From Coriobacteriaceae bacterium EMTCatB1 (lineage in GTDB: Bacteria > Actinomycetota > Coriobacteriia > Anaerosomatales > Anaerosomataceae): DNA of 64,000 nt. The stretch covers positions 781,979 to 845,978 of the forward strand of contig BDLO01000001.1 of NCBI GenBank assembly GCA_001950395.1, given 5' to 3'. Of the stretch, positions 44,815-54,640 are shown one piece after another. Under the pieces are notes generated by a model, which had not been told where the DNA came from, searched no databases, and worked only from the letters and a program-made list of their open reading frames with translations. Position 1 is the stretch's first letter; every line of letters begins with the position of its first letter. Both the position numbers and the translations under genes were made by a program.

Positions 44815-45768
44815 CTACCCCTTCTCGTACGGCTGCCCGACCGCCGCAGGCCCGACGGCGCGACCGATGACGCCAGCCAGGACGATGACGGTGAGCACGT
44901 AGGGCAGCATGAGGAAGAACTGCGGCGGGATGTCGATCTGCCCTCGGAACATCTGAAGCTTGATCTGCAGCGCGTCGGCGAACCCGAACAGGAGCGATGC
45001 CAGGTACGACCCCGCCGGCGTCCAGCGACCGAAGATGTTCGCGGCGAGCGCGATGAAGCCTCGGCCGTTCGTCATGTTCTCGGTGAAGCTGCCGACCTGC
45101 TCGATGACCAGGTTCGCCCCGGCAAGACCCGCGAGAGCGCCGCTCATGAGCACTGCCGCCCACCTGCCGCGATACACGCTGATGCCGACGGTGTCCGCGG
45201 CCTTCGGGTGCTCGCCAAGCGCACGGAGCCGCAAACCCCAGCGCGTCTTGTACATGGCCCACTGCGCGACCACGGCGATCACGATGGCCGCATACACGAT
45301 CGGCGTGTGCGACAAGAAGACGCCTTCCACCCAGCGCAGCACCTCGCCCACGAAGCCTTCCGGCGGCTTAGGCAGCGAGAAGAGCGGGCGGATCATCTTC
45401 ACCGGGTCGGTCGTGCCGGGATGCCCGTACAGCCGCTCCATCAAGAACCCCGTGAGGCCGAGCGCGAGGATGTTCAGCCCCGTGCCTGAGACCACCTGGT
45501 CGGCCCTGAGGTTGATCGAGGCGAACGCGTGGATCGCCGCGATCGCGACTCCAGCGAGCACTGCCGCAAGCACGCCCACCCACGGGTTGCCGGTAGCAAG
45601 CGTGATCGCGGCCCCGGCGAACGCGCCGGTGAGCATGATGCCCTCAAGGGCGATGTTCACCACGCCAGAGCGCTCGCATATCGTCCCGCCGATCGCCGCC
45701 AGCGCAAGCGGCGTCGCCATCCTGAGCGCCGAGGCGAACAGGTCCGGTGTGATGATGTCACCGAGCAC
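44815..45768 (-). CDS. BmpA-type ABC transporter permease 2 (YufQ/NupQ-like)
   Basis: This 317-residue protein has about eight hydrophobic segments and the branched-chain/nucleoside permease family features, including GIMLTGAFAGA, LRADQVVSGTGLNILALGLTGF and RGRWAAVLMSGALAGLAG. With the upstream permease it forms the channel of a Bmp-family importer, usually for nucleosides. It overlaps its partner by 11 bp. Confidence 0.92.
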   Translation of the reverse strand: MLGDIITPDLFASALRMATPLALAAIGGTICERSGVVNIALEGIMLTGAFAGAAITLATGNPWVGVLAAVLAGVAIAAIHAFASINLRADQVVSGTGLNILALGLTGFLMERLYGHPGTTDPVKMIRPLFSLPKPPEGFVGEVLRWVEGVFLSHTPIVYAAIVIAVVAQWAMYKTRWGLRLRALGEHPKAADTVGISVYRGRWAAVLMSGALAGLAGANLVIEQVGSFTENMTNGRGFIALAANIFGRWTPAGSYLASLLFGFADALQIKLQMFRGQIDIPPQFFLMLPYVLTVIVLAGVIGRAVGPAAVGQPYEKG

Positions 45769-46885
45769 GAGCGAGCGCCTCCTTCTGCCGCTTCTGGATG
45801 AACCACTGCACCACAGACTCAGCCGCGATGAGGAATATCACGAGCGCCTGGATGATGAGCACGATCTTCTGCGGCACGTCCGCCTCGAGCTGCATCGTCC
45901 CGGAGCCCGCCGACATCGCGCCGAACAGGAGCGCCGCCGGGATCACCCCCAGCGGGTGGTTCTTCGCCACCAGCGCGACGGCGATGCCCGTGAAGCCGAA
46001 ACCCGAGGAGAACTGGTCGAAGATGCGGTGATGGACGCCCATCACCTCGACCGCTCCCGCAAGACCGGCGAGCGCCCCAGAGATGCACAGGGACTTGATG
46101 ATGGTCGCGGGGACCGAGATGCCGGCGTTCTCGGACGCCCACGGGTTGTACCCGACCGCCCTGTTCTCGTAGCCGAGCGTCGTGTACTTCAAGACGAGCC
46201 ACACTGCCACCGCGAAGAACAGTGCGACGAAAATGCCCATGTGCCCCCTCCCGAGCCTCAGGAAGGGAAGCGCCTCAAGCGTCGCGTCTGAGAAGAGCGA
46301 TTGGATGCGCGGCAGCTGCGCCGAAACGCCGATCATGTTGGTCTGCGGTATCTGCCCCGGTGCCTTCAGAGGCCCCACCACCAGCCAAGAGACGATGTAC
46401 TTCGCGATGTAGGTGAACATCATGGTCGTGATGACCTCATGAGCGCCGATCCGCGCCTTGAGCAGCGCAGGCACGAACGCCCACGCGGCCCCGGCCGCCA
46501 TCGCTCCGAGGAGCAACGCCGGCAACGCGAGCGCAGGCGGCCAGCCGGCGAGCGCTACGCCGAGGTACGCAGCCGCAAGACCGCCCATGAACAGCTGGCC
46601 TTCGGCGCCGATGTTGAACAGGCCCGCTCGAAAGCCGTACGCGACCGCAAGACCGGTGAACATGAGCGGCGTCGCCCTGAGCAACGTGTCCCCGAGCGCC
46701 TTGGGGCTCCCGAGCGAGCCCTTGAACAGCGCTGCGAACGCGGCCATCGCATCGTAGCCAGATACCCACATGATGACCGAGCCGATGCCGATCGCGACGA
46801 GCACGGACACGACCGGCGCGCCGGCCCTTTGAACGAGGGTCATCCACGGCTTCTGCTCCGGCAAGGCCTCGTGGGTCTCGCTCAT
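45758..46885 (-). CDS. BmpA-type ABC transporter permease 1 (YufP/NupP-like)
   Basis: This 375-residue polytopic protein has a short cytoplasmic N-terminus, then about nine hydrophobic segments and the family stretch FNIGAEGQLFMGGLAAAYLG near residue 95. It also has NPWASENAGISVPATIIKS and GFGFTGIAVALVAKNHPLG. ATG overlaps the ATPase stop by four bases. Confidence 0.92.
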   Translation of the reverse strand: MSETHEALPEQKPWMTLVQRAGAPVVSVLVAIGIGSVIMWVSGYDAMAAFAALFKGSLGSPKALGDTLLRATPLMFTGLAVAYGFRAGLFNIGAEGQLFMGGLAAAYLGVALAGWPPALALPALLLGAMAAGAAWAFVPALLKARIGAHEVITTMMFTYIAKYIVSWLVVGPLKAPGQIPQTNMIGVSAQLPRIQSLFSDATLEALPFLRLGRGHMGIFVALFFAVAVWLVLKYTTLGYENRAVGYNPWASENAGISVPATIIKSLCISGALAGLAGAVEVMGVHHRIFDQFSSGFGFTGIAVALVAKNHPLGVIPAALLFGAMSAGSGTMQLEADVPQKIVLIIQALVIFLIAAESVVQWFIQKRQKEALARAR

Positions 46886-48438
46886 CGCTCCCCTCCAGTC
46901 TCAGCGGCTGCAGCCGCCGCAGGCTCGAGCTTCGAGCCGCCACCACCGGTCATGTAGTAGCCGAGCGTCTGATCGTCCGCTTCGCCAGCAGCGAACTCGC
47001 GCACGATCCTGCCCTCGTAGATGACTAGGATGCGGTCCGCCAGAGCCATCACTTCCTCCAGCTCGAAGCTCACGAGCAGCACCGCCTTGCCCGCGTCTCG
47101 CTGCGCGATAATCTGGCGGTGCACGAACTCGATCGCCCCGACGTCGAGTCCGCGCGTCGGCTGCGCTGCCACGAGGAGTTCCGGTCCTCGACCGATCTCG
47201 CGCGCCACGACGACTTTCTGCTGGTTGCCTCCCGAAAGCGCTGAGGCGAGCACGCGCTCGCTCGGCGTCCGCACGTCGTAGGCGCTGATGCGCTCGCGCG
47301 CCATCTCGGCGATGACGGACGGCCGCATCACTCCCCGCTTCGCGTACGGCTCCTCCCGGTGGTCTCCGAGGACGAGGTTCTCGGCGATCGTGAAGTCCAA
47401 GACGAGACCCCGACGGTGCCGGTCCTCGGGGATGTGCGAGATCTTCGCCTCGATGGCCTCTCGGGCCGTCGCGTGCGTCACATCTCGCCCCTTCGTGCGT
47501 ATCGCGCCGCCCTGGGGCCGCCTGAGCCCCACGATCGCTTCGACGAGCTCGCGCTGGCCGTTCCCGTCAACGCCTGCGATCGCCACGACCTCTCCGCCGC
47601 ACACGGTGAACGTGACGCCGCGAACCGCCTCGAGGCGGCGGTCATCGAGCACGTGGAGGTCCTCGACCTCGAGGACCGGCTCGCCGCAGACCGACGCTCC
47701 CTTCTCGATGCGCAGCACGACGTCGCGGCCGACCATCATGCGCGCAAGCCCCACCATGTCGGTCTCCGCTGGCTTCGTCTCGCCGACCACCCGTCCGTCG
47801 CGCATGACGACGATGCGGTCGGCGACCGCGATCACCTCTTCCAACTTGTGGGTGATGAACACCACGGACAGCCCTTCCTCGACGAGCGAGCGCACGACCG
47901 AGAACAGCTCGTGCACCTCTTGCGGTGTGAGCACGGCCGTCGGCTCGTCCAAGATGAGCACGCGAGCGCCCTGGTACAGCGCCTTGAGGATCTCGACGCG
48001 CTGCTGCATGCCCACCGAGAGGTCTTGGATCTTGGCGTCCGGGTCGACCTTCAGCCCATACTGCTCCGAGAGAGCGCGCACGCGCTCACGCGCAGCGGCG
48101 AAGTCGATCACTCCCCACCGCCCCGGCTCACGTCCCAGCACGATGTTCTCGGTGACCGTGAGCGGCTCGACCAGCATGAAGTGCTGGTGGACCATACCGA
48201 TGCCGTGATCGATCGCGTCCCGAGGGGACTTGATCCTCGCAGGCTTGCCGTCGACGAGGACTTCACCGCCGTCAGCGGACAGCAGCCCGTACACGACGTT
48301 CATGAGCGTGGTCTTGCCCGCGCCGTTCTCGCCGAGGAGCGCGACGATCTCTCCGGAATCGAGCGTGAGCGAAACGTCGTCATTCGCCACGACTCCTGGG
48401 AAGATCTTCGTGATGCCACGAAGCTCGAGGACCGGCAT
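46882..48438 (-). CDS. BmpA-type ABC transporter duplicated ATPase (YufO/NupO-like)
   Basis: This 518-residue protein holds two ATPase halves. The first has LLGENGAGKTTLMNV, LSVGMQQRVEI and LILDEPTAVLTP. The second has AGVDGNGQRELVEAI and LSGGNQQKVVVARE with AAQPTRGLDVGA, a degenerate Walker region of the kind seen in the second half of sugar and nucleoside ABC ATPases. The ATG at 48438 is preceded by GGAGG. The longer frame reading through the hairpins is rejected. Confidence 0.93.
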   Translation of the reverse strand: MPVLELRGITKIFPGVVANDDVSLTLDSGEIVALLGENGAGKTTLMNVVYGLLSADGGEVLVDGKPARIKSPRDAIDHGIGMVHQHFMLVEPLTVTENIVLGREPGRWGVIDFAAARERVRALSEQYGLKVDPDAKIQDLSVGMQQRVEILKALYQGARVLILDEPTAVLTPQEVHELFSVVRSLVEEGLSVVFITHKLEEVIAVADRIVVMRDGRVVGETKPAETDMVGLARMMVGRDVVLRIEKGASVCGEPVLEVEDLHVLDDRRLEAVRGVTFTVCGGEVVAIAGVDGNGQRELVEAIVGLRRPQGGAIRTKGRDVTHATAREAIEAKISHIPEDRHRRGLVLDFTIAENLVLGDHREEPYAKRGVMRPSVIAEMARERISAYDVRTPSERVLASALSGGNQQKVVVAREIGRGPELLVAAQPTRGLDVGAIEFVHRQIIAQRDAGKAVLLVSFELEEVMALADRILVIYEGRIVREFAAGEADDQTLGYYMTGGGGSKLEPAAAAAAETGGER

Positions 48439-48474
48439 CAGCGCCTCCGTCCCTGCTCTCGATCGTCCACACGA

Positions 48475-48508
48475 GAAGGGCGGTCGGGATGATGCCCGGC
48501 CGCCCTTC
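48475..48508 (-). terminator. hairpin between bmpA and the ATPase gene
   Basis: GAAGGGCGG and CCGCCCTTC pair (9 bp), with an inner CGGG/CCCG stem and an ATGATG loop. There is no long T-run, so it may stop only part of the transcripts, leaving bmpA more abundant than the transporter. Confidence 0.5.
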
Positions 48509-48520
48509 CAGTCTACATCA

Positions 48521-48544
48521 CGAGCGCCGCGCAAGGCGCGCTCG
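48521..48544 (-). terminator. second hairpin after bmpA
   Basis: CGAGCGC and GCGCTCG pair around a 10-base loop, directly after the bmpA stop. It may work with the next hairpin as an attenuator or 3'-end stabiliser. Confidence 0.4.
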
Positions 48545-48555
48545 ATGCGGCCCTG

Positions 48556-49629
48556 CTACAGCTTGTCAGGGACCTGGATGGTGCCGTCGATGATGCCCTG
48601 GCGCGCCTTGGCGACGGCGTCCTTTATCGACTGGGGCACCTTGTTCTCGAAGTCGTGGAACGGCGCGAGATCGACGCCGCCCTCCTTAAGGCCGAACTCC
48701 TTGATCGTGCCACCCGGGAAGTTGCCGTCGACGGCCGCCTTGATGGTCTCGAAGACCGCAACGTCGACGCGCTTCATCATCGAGGTGAGCATGACGTCGC
48801 CGCTGCCCGGGACCGTCAAGTACTGGTCCGCGTCCACGCCGATGAACAGAGCGCCCTTCTCCTTGCACGCCTCGATCGTGCCGAGGCCGACGGCGCCGGC
48901 CGCAGCGTAGATGACGTCAGCGCCCTGCTCGATGAGCGAGTAGCCGAGCTCCTTGCCCTTGGCTTGGTCAGTGAAGTTGCCCGCGTACAGCGAGATCACC
49001 TTGACGTCGGGGTTGACCGACTTGGCGCCAGCGATGAAGCCGGCCTCGAACTTCTTGATCAGCGGAACATCCATGCCGCCCACGAAGCCGATCACGTTCG
49101 CGTCGTTGATCTTGTCAGACAGCGCCTTCTCCTTCGTCGCCAGACCCGCGACGACGCCAGCCAGGTAGCTGCCCTCATGCTCTTTGAAAGTGAGGCCGAC
49201 GACGTTCGCAGGAACCGGGTCGAAGAACTCGTCCACGCCGCCGAACTGCGTGTCCGGATACTGCGGCGCAAGCTTGGCGACGGTGTCGGTCATGAGGAAG
49301 CCGACCGCGAAGATGGGGCTGTAGCCAGCGTTCGCGAGCTGATCGATGTTGGACTCGTAGTCGGTGATCTCCTTCGACTCGAGCACCTTGATCTCGACGC
49401 CGAGCTCCTTCTCGGCACGCTTCAGGCCCTCGTACGACAGGTCGTTGAACGACTTGTCGCCCAGACCGCCGACGTCGGTGACCATCGCAGCCTTGACCGT
49501 GGTCTTCGGCTCCTCGGTCCCACCGCCCGTGCCCTCGTCTGTGGTCTTCTTGGCGCACCCGGGTACGAACGCCACGAGCAGCGTCAGCGCAAGAGCCACG
49601 GCGAGGATCCTGCTCCACTTCGTGTTCAC
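48556..49629 (-). CDS. bmpA: BmpA-family substrate-binding lipoprotein
   Basis: This 357-residue protein has a lipoprotein signal (LVAFVPGC), a T/G/E-rich linker, and the Bmp fold with DVGGLGDKSFNDLSYEGL, FAVGFLMTDTVAKLAP, IGFVGGMDVPLIKKFEAGF and VIYAAAGAVGLGTIEA. PnrA/BmpA proteins bind purine nucleosides. The GTG at 49629 has GGAGG eleven bases upstream. Confidence 0.95.
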   Translation of the reverse strand: MNTKWSRILAVALALTLLVAFVPGCAKKTTDEGTGGGTEEPKTTVKAAMVTDVGGLGDKSFNDLSYEGLKRAEKELGVEIKVLESKEITDYESNIDQLANAGYSPIFAVGFLMTDTVAKLAPQYPDTQFGGVDEFFDPVPANVVGLTFKEHEGSYLAGVVAGLATKEKALSDKINDANVIGFVGGMDVPLIKKFEAGFIAGAKSVNPDVKVISLYAGNFTDQAKGKELGYSLIEQGADVIYAAAGAVGLGTIEACKEKGALFIGVDADQYLTVPGSGDVMLTSMMKRVDVAVFETIKAAVDGNFPGGTIKEFGLKEGGVDLAPFHDFENKVPQSIKDAVAKARQGIIDGTIQVPDKL

Positions 49630-49673
49630 GCTACAACCGCCTCCTTCTATACCGGAACCGGCAAACCTTATTC

Positions 49674-49679
49674 ATCATA
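49674..49679 (-). promoter_or_regulatory. candidate -10 of the bmpA operon
   Basis: TATGAT on the minus strand matches five of six consensus positions in an AT-rich 107-bp gap, about 45 bases before the bmpA start. No convincing -35 is seen 16-18 bases upstream. Confidence 0.4.
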
Positions 49680-49736
49680 CCCCTCTGCTTGCAACGTCTA
49701 CCAGATGCGCTGAGCAGGGATTTCTCGTTCGTTGGT

Positions 49737-50642
49737 CTACCGCATCCGTGCGCGAGGATGCGTGCTGAGATACTCCTCCACCAGGTGGCTCCGGTCGACG
49801 TGCGTGTAGATCTGCGTCGTGGCGATGTCGGCGTGGCCGAGCATCTCCTGCAGCGACCGCAGATCGGCGCCACCTTGAAGCATGTGCGTCGCAAACGAGT
49901 GCCGCAGCGTGTGCGGGTGGATGTCGATCCCGGCACGCGCACCGTAGCGCTTGACGATGGCGAACACGGCCTGCCGCGTGAGCCGCCCGCCGCGCTGGTT
50001 CACGAACAGCGCGGAGCGGTCCTTCTGAGCAGATGAGCGCTTCGCGCGAAGGAACGGCCTACCGTGGTCGAGGTACTCCGCGACGGCTCGAGCGGCATAG
50101 CCCGCGATCGGCACCACCCGCTCTTTCGAGCCCTTCCCGAACACGCGCACGAGACCTTCGGCGAGGTCGACGTCTGCCACGTCCAACCCCACGAGCTCGC
50201 TCACACGCACGCCACAGCCGTACAGGACTTCGAGGATGGCCCGGTCGCGCAGACCCGCCGGACCTTCCGGGAACGGCTGCGACAGCAGCCGCTCTGCCTC
50301 CTCCACCGAGATGGCGTCCGGCAGCCGGACTGGCACCTTCGGGAGCGGCAGTCCCCGCGTCGGGTCGAGCTCGGCCAGCCCTTCTCGCACGCAGAACCGA
50401 TGGAACGAGCGCACGGCCGCCATGTTCCGCTCCACGGTGCTCGGCGCGAATCCAGCCGCGACGAGACGCCGCTGATGCTCGACGACGTCCTCGCGACGTG
50501 CGAGAGGCGGCGCAGTCACGCCGCGGTCGGCGAGCGTCTCTTCGTACCGCACGAGGTCCCTGCGGTACGCGTCGAGCGTGTGCGCGGAAGCTCCGCGCTC
50601 GACGGCGAGGTGGCCCAAGAAGTCTCGGATGCTCGGATCCAT
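49737..50642 (-). CDS. xerD: site-specific tyrosine recombinase XerD
   Basis: This 301-residue enzyme resolves chromosome dimers at dif with XerC. The N-terminal SAM-like domain is followed by the catalytic domain with Arg in GCGVRVSELVGLD, HTLRHSFATHML, the GHADIATTQIYTHV block and its nucleophilic Tyr. Length and tail are those of XerD rather than a phage integrase. It ends the pyrG–xerD series, as in mycobacteria. Confidence 0.93.
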   Translation of the reverse strand: MDPSIRDFLGHLAVERGASAHTLDAYRRDLVRYEETLADRGVTAPPLARREDVVEHQRRLVAAGFAPSTVERNMAAVRSFHRFCVREGLAELDPTRGLPLPKVPVRLPDAISVEEAERLLSQPFPEGPAGLRDRAILEVLYGCGVRVSELVGLDVADVDLAEGLVRVFGKGSKERVVPIAGYAARAVAEYLDHGRPFLRAKRSSAQKDRSALFVNQRGGRLTRQAVFAIVKRYGARAGIDIHPHTLRHSFATHMLQGGADLRSLQEMLGHADIATTQIYTHVDRSHLVEEYLSTHPRARMR

Positions 50643-50654
50643 GCCTGCATTGTA

Positions 50655-50684
50655 CGCGAGCCCCGGATCGCTCCGGGGCTCGCG
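50655..50684 (-). terminator. terminator-like hairpin between ald and xerD
   Basis: A perfect 13-bp stem, CGCGAGCCCCGGA with its complement, closes a TCGC loop. No T-run follows on the minus strand. Confidence 0.55.
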
Positions 50685-50709
50685 TCAAAGCGGATGACCG
50701 CACGCTCCT

Positions 50710-51822
50710 CTAAAGGAGCTTCTCGAGCGGCGTGTAGTTCATGCCGTGCGCGTCGGCGACTGGCTTGTAGGTGATGTTGCCGTCCAGCACGTTCACGCCC
50801 TTGGCCAGCGCCGGATCGTCGAGGACGGCTTGCCTCCAGCCCTTGTCGGCTATGGCGAGCCCGTACTTGAGCGTTGCGTTCGTGAGCGCAAGCGTGGACG
50901 TGTTCGGCACCGCGCCTGGCATGTTCGCCACGCCGTAGTGCAGCACGCCGTCCACGACGAACGTCGGATCCGCGTGCGTGGTGGGATGCGTGGTCTCGAT
51001 GCATCCGCCCTGGTCGACCGAGACGTCCACCACGACGGCGCCGCGCTTCATGTGGGGCAGCATCTCGCGCGTCACCAGCCACGGCGTCTTGGCGCCCGGG
51101 AGCAGGACCGCGCCGATGACGAGGTCGGCCTGGTAGACGGCTTCCTCGATGTTGTGCTTGCTCGAGTACAGCGTCCGGATGCGGTTGCCCCAGATCTCGT
51201 CGAGGTAGCGCAATCGGTCGATGTTGATGTCCATGACCGTGACGTCGGCGCCCATGCCCATGGCGACGTACGCCGCGTTGGTGCCGACGACGCCCGCACC
51301 CAGCACGACGACCTTCGCCGGCAGCACGCCGGGAACGCCGCCCATGAGGACGCCCCTGCCTCCGAACGGCTTCTGGAGGTACGTCGCCCCGACCTGGGCG
51401 GCCATGCGGCCAGCGACCTCCGACATGGGTGCAAGCAGGGGCAGCGTGCCGTTCGGCAGCTACACCGTCTCGTAGGCGATGCACACGGCGCCGGACTTGA
51501 TGAGGCCCTGCGTCTGCGGCAGGTCCGGCGCGAGGTGGAGGTACGTGAAGAGGATCTGGCCAGGCCGCAGCATCTCGATCTCGACCGCTTGCGGCTCTTT
51601 CACCTTCACGATCATCTCGGCGCGCGCGAAGACCTCTTCGGCGGTGTCCACGAGCTCAGCGCCAGCAGCGGCGTACGCCTCGTCCGGGAACGAGGATCCC
51701 TCCCCTGCCGAGCGCTCGACCAGGACGGTGTGGCCGTGATGCACGAACTCCCGCACGCCTCCGGGCGTCATGCCGACGCGGTACTCGTTGTTCTTGATCT
51801 CCTTAGGAACCCCGACGATCAT
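50710..51822 (-). pseudogene. ald: alanine dehydrogenase interrupted by an in-frame amber codon
   Basis: The frame from ATG 51822 ([17 protein letters not shown]) to 50710 would give a normal 370-residue alanine dehydrogenase, which interconverts L-alanine and pyruvate with NAD. It shows AYETV, then TAG at 51460-51462, then [42 protein letters not shown] and [17 protein letters not shown]. Relatives usually have glutamine or a similar residue at the stop position, so CAG to TAG is the simplest change. Both sides are otherwise intact and in the same frame. TAG ends many normal genes here, so coded read-through is unlikely. Confidence 0.88.
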
Positions 51823-51919
51823 CGCTGGTCCTTTCCCCGTGCACTTGACCGAACCTGTCCTGCATCGCTCTGACGCGCCGCAAGCGGCAAACACGCTCGA
51901 CGCCGCATCAGTGTATCAC

Positions 51920-52999
51920 CTAAGCAGAGCCACCGGGCTTCTGATGTATGAGCGTCGCAGCGACGCGTCCCGCCGCCGCTGCCGCGAGGAAGAACGCCGG
52001 GTCGTCTTCAGGCGTCCGTCCCATCGACACGAGCGGCACCCCACGCGTGTCGGGGATCCGCGCGTCCACGACCACGCGCTCGTGCCGCTCCCAGATGCCG
52101 GCTGACTCCAGCGCGCGATCGATATGCTCGCTTTGCTGGGCGTCCAAGACCGGCACAGCCACCAGCGCGGGCGCCAACGCCACGCGCCCAAGCGCGACGA
52201 GCGAGTGGTGGCTCACGCCGCGGTGCCGTTCCCGCGCATCCGCGAACGACACCCGAAGCGCCGCGACGGGACGGCCGCCGAGCGCGGCCGCCGCGTTGAT
52301 GGCTTCGCCTGCAGCGACGCCTCCGTGGCCGAACCTGCTCGCCGTGCCCGGAATGCCCGGTCCGATCGCCGTGACGACGACATCTGCGGACAAAACGCGC
52401 GCGGCGGCGAGCAGCGCCGAATGCAGGGTCACGGCCTCCAGGTCGCCTCCGAACGCGTGTCCGGCCGTGACCGTCCCATCCACGAGGCCGACGCGCCGCA
52501 TGTCGGCCACGGCGTCGGATATCGCGAGCGGAAGCGCCGCCTCGTCCGTCATCACGTACGCGACGCGAGCGTCCGGCGCGGCCTCTTTGACCGCCGCTGC
52601 GACCGGCAGGACGTGGGAGTGCAGCGGACAGCAGACGACGGGAACGCCGCCGAGGTCGTCGGCGTCGCGAAGCTCGGCAGCGTGCTCGCTCGCGGCCTCT
52701 TCCACGGCGAGGACGTCCCGCTGCAGAGGCGTGTAGCGGAGCTTCATGATGTGCCCGCCAGATGCGTCCGAGAATCCTCGGCCGTCCCCACGCGCGACCA
52801 CGAAGTGGGCGCCGCCGGTGCCGAGGCCGAGGTCGACCGCGGTGGTATTCAGCAGCACCGGCTCGCCGGCTGCGCACGCGCCGGCAAGCGACGTCAGGCA
52901 CAGCGCGAGCGCCGTCCCACCGTCGACTCGGACGCTGAGCCGCTGGAGCCCCGGCCGCTCTTCGACGATCTCGATGACCTCGCCCCAGACCAGCCGCAT
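51920..52999 (-). CDS. DUF3866 family protein
   Basis: This 359-residue protein has the family features: an N-terminal RLVWGEVIEIVEERPGLQRL, GLGTGGAHFV, GHIMKLRYTPLQRDVLAVEE, GIPGTASRFGHGGVAAGEA and SHHSLVALGRVAL. DUF3866 is restricted mostly to actinobacteria and some firmicutes and has no known activity; it is often close to xerD and nadK-region genes. ATG 52999 after AGAGG is chosen over the long upstream frame that overlaps pyrG. Confidence 0.9.
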   Translation of the reverse strand: MRLVWGEVIEIVEERPGLQRLSVRVDGGTALALCLTSLAGACAAGEPVLLNTTAVDLGLGTGGAHFVVARGDGRGFSDASGGHIMKLRYTPLQRDVLAVEEAASEHAAELRDADDLGGVPVVCCPLHSHVLPVAAAVKEAAPDARVAYVMTDEAALPLAISDAVADMRRVGLVDGTVTAGHAFGGDLEAVTLHSALLAAARVLSADVVVTAIGPGIPGTASRFGHGGVAAGEAINAAAALGGRPVAALRVSFADARERHRGVSHHSLVALGRVALAPALVAVPVLDAQQSEHIDRALESAGIWERHERVVVDARIPDTRGVPLVSMGRTPEDDPAFFLAAAAAGRVAATLIHQKPGGSA

Positions 53000-53018
53000 G
53001 GCCTCTTCTCCGCTCGTT

Positions 53019-54632
53019 CTACGGGCGCTCTGCTCGCCTGCGCACGGCTGCCCCGACGAAGTCGCGGAAGAGCGGGGCAGGTCTGGTCGGGCGGCTCTTG
53101 AATTCGGGATGCCCCTGGTTGCCGACGAACCACGGGTGGTCGGGAAGCTCGACCATCTCGACGAGACGCCCATCTGGGGAGACGCCGCTGATCACGAGAC
53201 CAGCGTCGACGAGGGTTTGCCGGTACGCGTTGTTCACCTCGTAGCGGTGCCGGTGGCGCTCGTAGATGACCTCCTCGCCGTACGCCTCCCATGCCTTCGT
53301 GCCCGGCGTCACCTTGCAGGGATAGGCGCCGAGCCGCATCGTGCCGCCCATGTCGCGCACGTTCTCCTGCTCGCGCATCAAGTCGATGACGGGGTGCTCG
53401 GTCACCGGATCGAACTCGCTGGAGTTCGCGCCCTCAAGTCCTGCCACATTGCGAGCGAACTCGCACACCGCGACCTGCATGCCGAGGCAGATGCCCAGGT
53501 ACGGGACCTTGTGCTCGCGAGCGTACTGGGCGGCCCTGATCTTGCCTTCGATGCCCCGGATGCCGAAGCCGCCGGGGACGAGGATGCCGTCGTAGGGCTT
53601 GAGAGCCTCCTCGACCTCATCGGGAGTCAGGCGCTCGGCGTCGACCCAGTGCACGTTCACCTTGTGGTCGTGGAAGATGCCGGCGTGCTGGAGCGCCTCG
53701 GTCACCGACAGGTACGCGTCAGGCAGCTGCACGTACTTGCCGACGAGCGCGATGTCGACTTCCTTGGTGAGCGCTTTGCGATGCGCGACGAACGACTCCC
53801 ACTCCGCGAGGTCCGCGTCCCCGCAGTCCAGGCCAAGCCGCTCGATCACCATCGCGTCGAGCCCCTGCTCCTTGAGGGTGAGCGGCACCTCGTAGATGCT
53901 CTCGGCGTCCACCGCCGAGATCACCGCCTGGGGCTCGACGTCGCAGAACAGCGCGATCTTGCGGCGGATGCCGGCGTCGATCGGCCGGTCGGAGCGGCAG
54001 ACGATGAAGTCGGGCAGGATGCCGATGCTGCGGAGCTCCTGCACCGAGTGCTGCGTGGGCTTCGTCTTCAGCTCGCCCGAGGCGGCGATGTACGGCACGA
54101 GCGTGACGTGGATGTAGCACACGTTGTCGCGACCGCGGTCCTTGCGCAGCTGGCGGATCGCTTCGAGGAACGGGAGCGACTCGATGTCGCCGACGGTGCC
54201 GCCGACTTCGGTGATGATGACGTCCGGCTGCGTCTGCTCTGCCAGCCGCACGATGCGGCCCTTGATCTCGTTCGTGACGTGCGGGATGACCTGCACCGTG
54301 CCGCCGAGGAAATCGCCGCGTCGCTCCTTGGCGATGAGGGATTGGTAGACGGAGCCCGCAGTCACGTTGCACTCGCGCGAGAGCGACTCGTCGATGAACC
54401 GCTCGTAGTGGCCGAGGTCGAGGTCGGTCTCGCCGCCGTCGTCCGTGACGAAGACCTCGCCGTGCTGGAACGGGCTCATCGTCCCCGGATCGACGTTCAG
54501 GTACGGATCGAGCTTCTGGATGGTGACCTTCAGTCCACGAGACTTGAGGAGCCGACCGAGCGACGCTGCAGTGATGCCCTTGCCCAACGATGAGACCACG
54601 CCGCCCGTCACGAAGATGTGCTTCGTCGCCAT
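53019..54632 (-). CDS. pyrG: CTP synthase
   Basis: This 537-residue enzyme makes CTP from UTP, ATP and glutamine. The synthetase domain has [20 protein letters not shown] and the UTP site; the C-terminal glutamine amidotransferase has the active Cys in LGICLGMQ and the His-Glu pair in NQGHPEF. Length is normal. Only 8 bases separate it from the MraY-like gene upstream. Confidence 0.97.
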   Translation of the reverse strand: MATKHIFVTGGVVSSLGKGITAASLGRLLKSRGLKVTIQKLDPYLNVDPGTMSPFQHGEVFVTDDGGETDLDLGHYERFIDESLSRECNVTAGSVYQSLIAKERRGDFLGGTVQVIPHVTNEIKGRIVRLAEQTQPDVIITEVGGTVGDIESLPFLEAIRQLRKDRGRDNVCYIHVTLVPYIAASGELKTKPTQHSVQELRSIGILPDFIVCRSDRPIDAGIRRKIALFCDVEPQAVISAVDAESIYEVPLTLKEQGLDAMVIERLGLDCGDADLAEWESFVAHRKALTKEVDIALVGKYVQLPDAYLSVTEALQHAGIFHDHKVNVHWVDAERLTPDEVEEALKPYDGILVPGGFGIRGIEGKIRAAQYAREHKVPYLGICLGMQVAVCEFARNVAGLEGANSSEFDPVTEHPVIDLMREQENVRDMGGTMRLGAYPCKVTPGTKAWEAYGEEVIYERHRHRYEVNNAYRQTLVDAGLVISGVSPDGRLVEMVELPDHPWFVGNQGHPEFKSRPTRPAPLFRDFVGAAVRRRAERP

Positions 54633-54640
54633 CCGGATGC

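Noticed and set aside
51460-51462. Pyrrolysine or other recoding of the ald amber codon
   Set aside because: TAG is the regular stop of wapA, divIVA, the first histidine kinase and others, no recoding genes are in the window, and the position fits glutamine in relatives.
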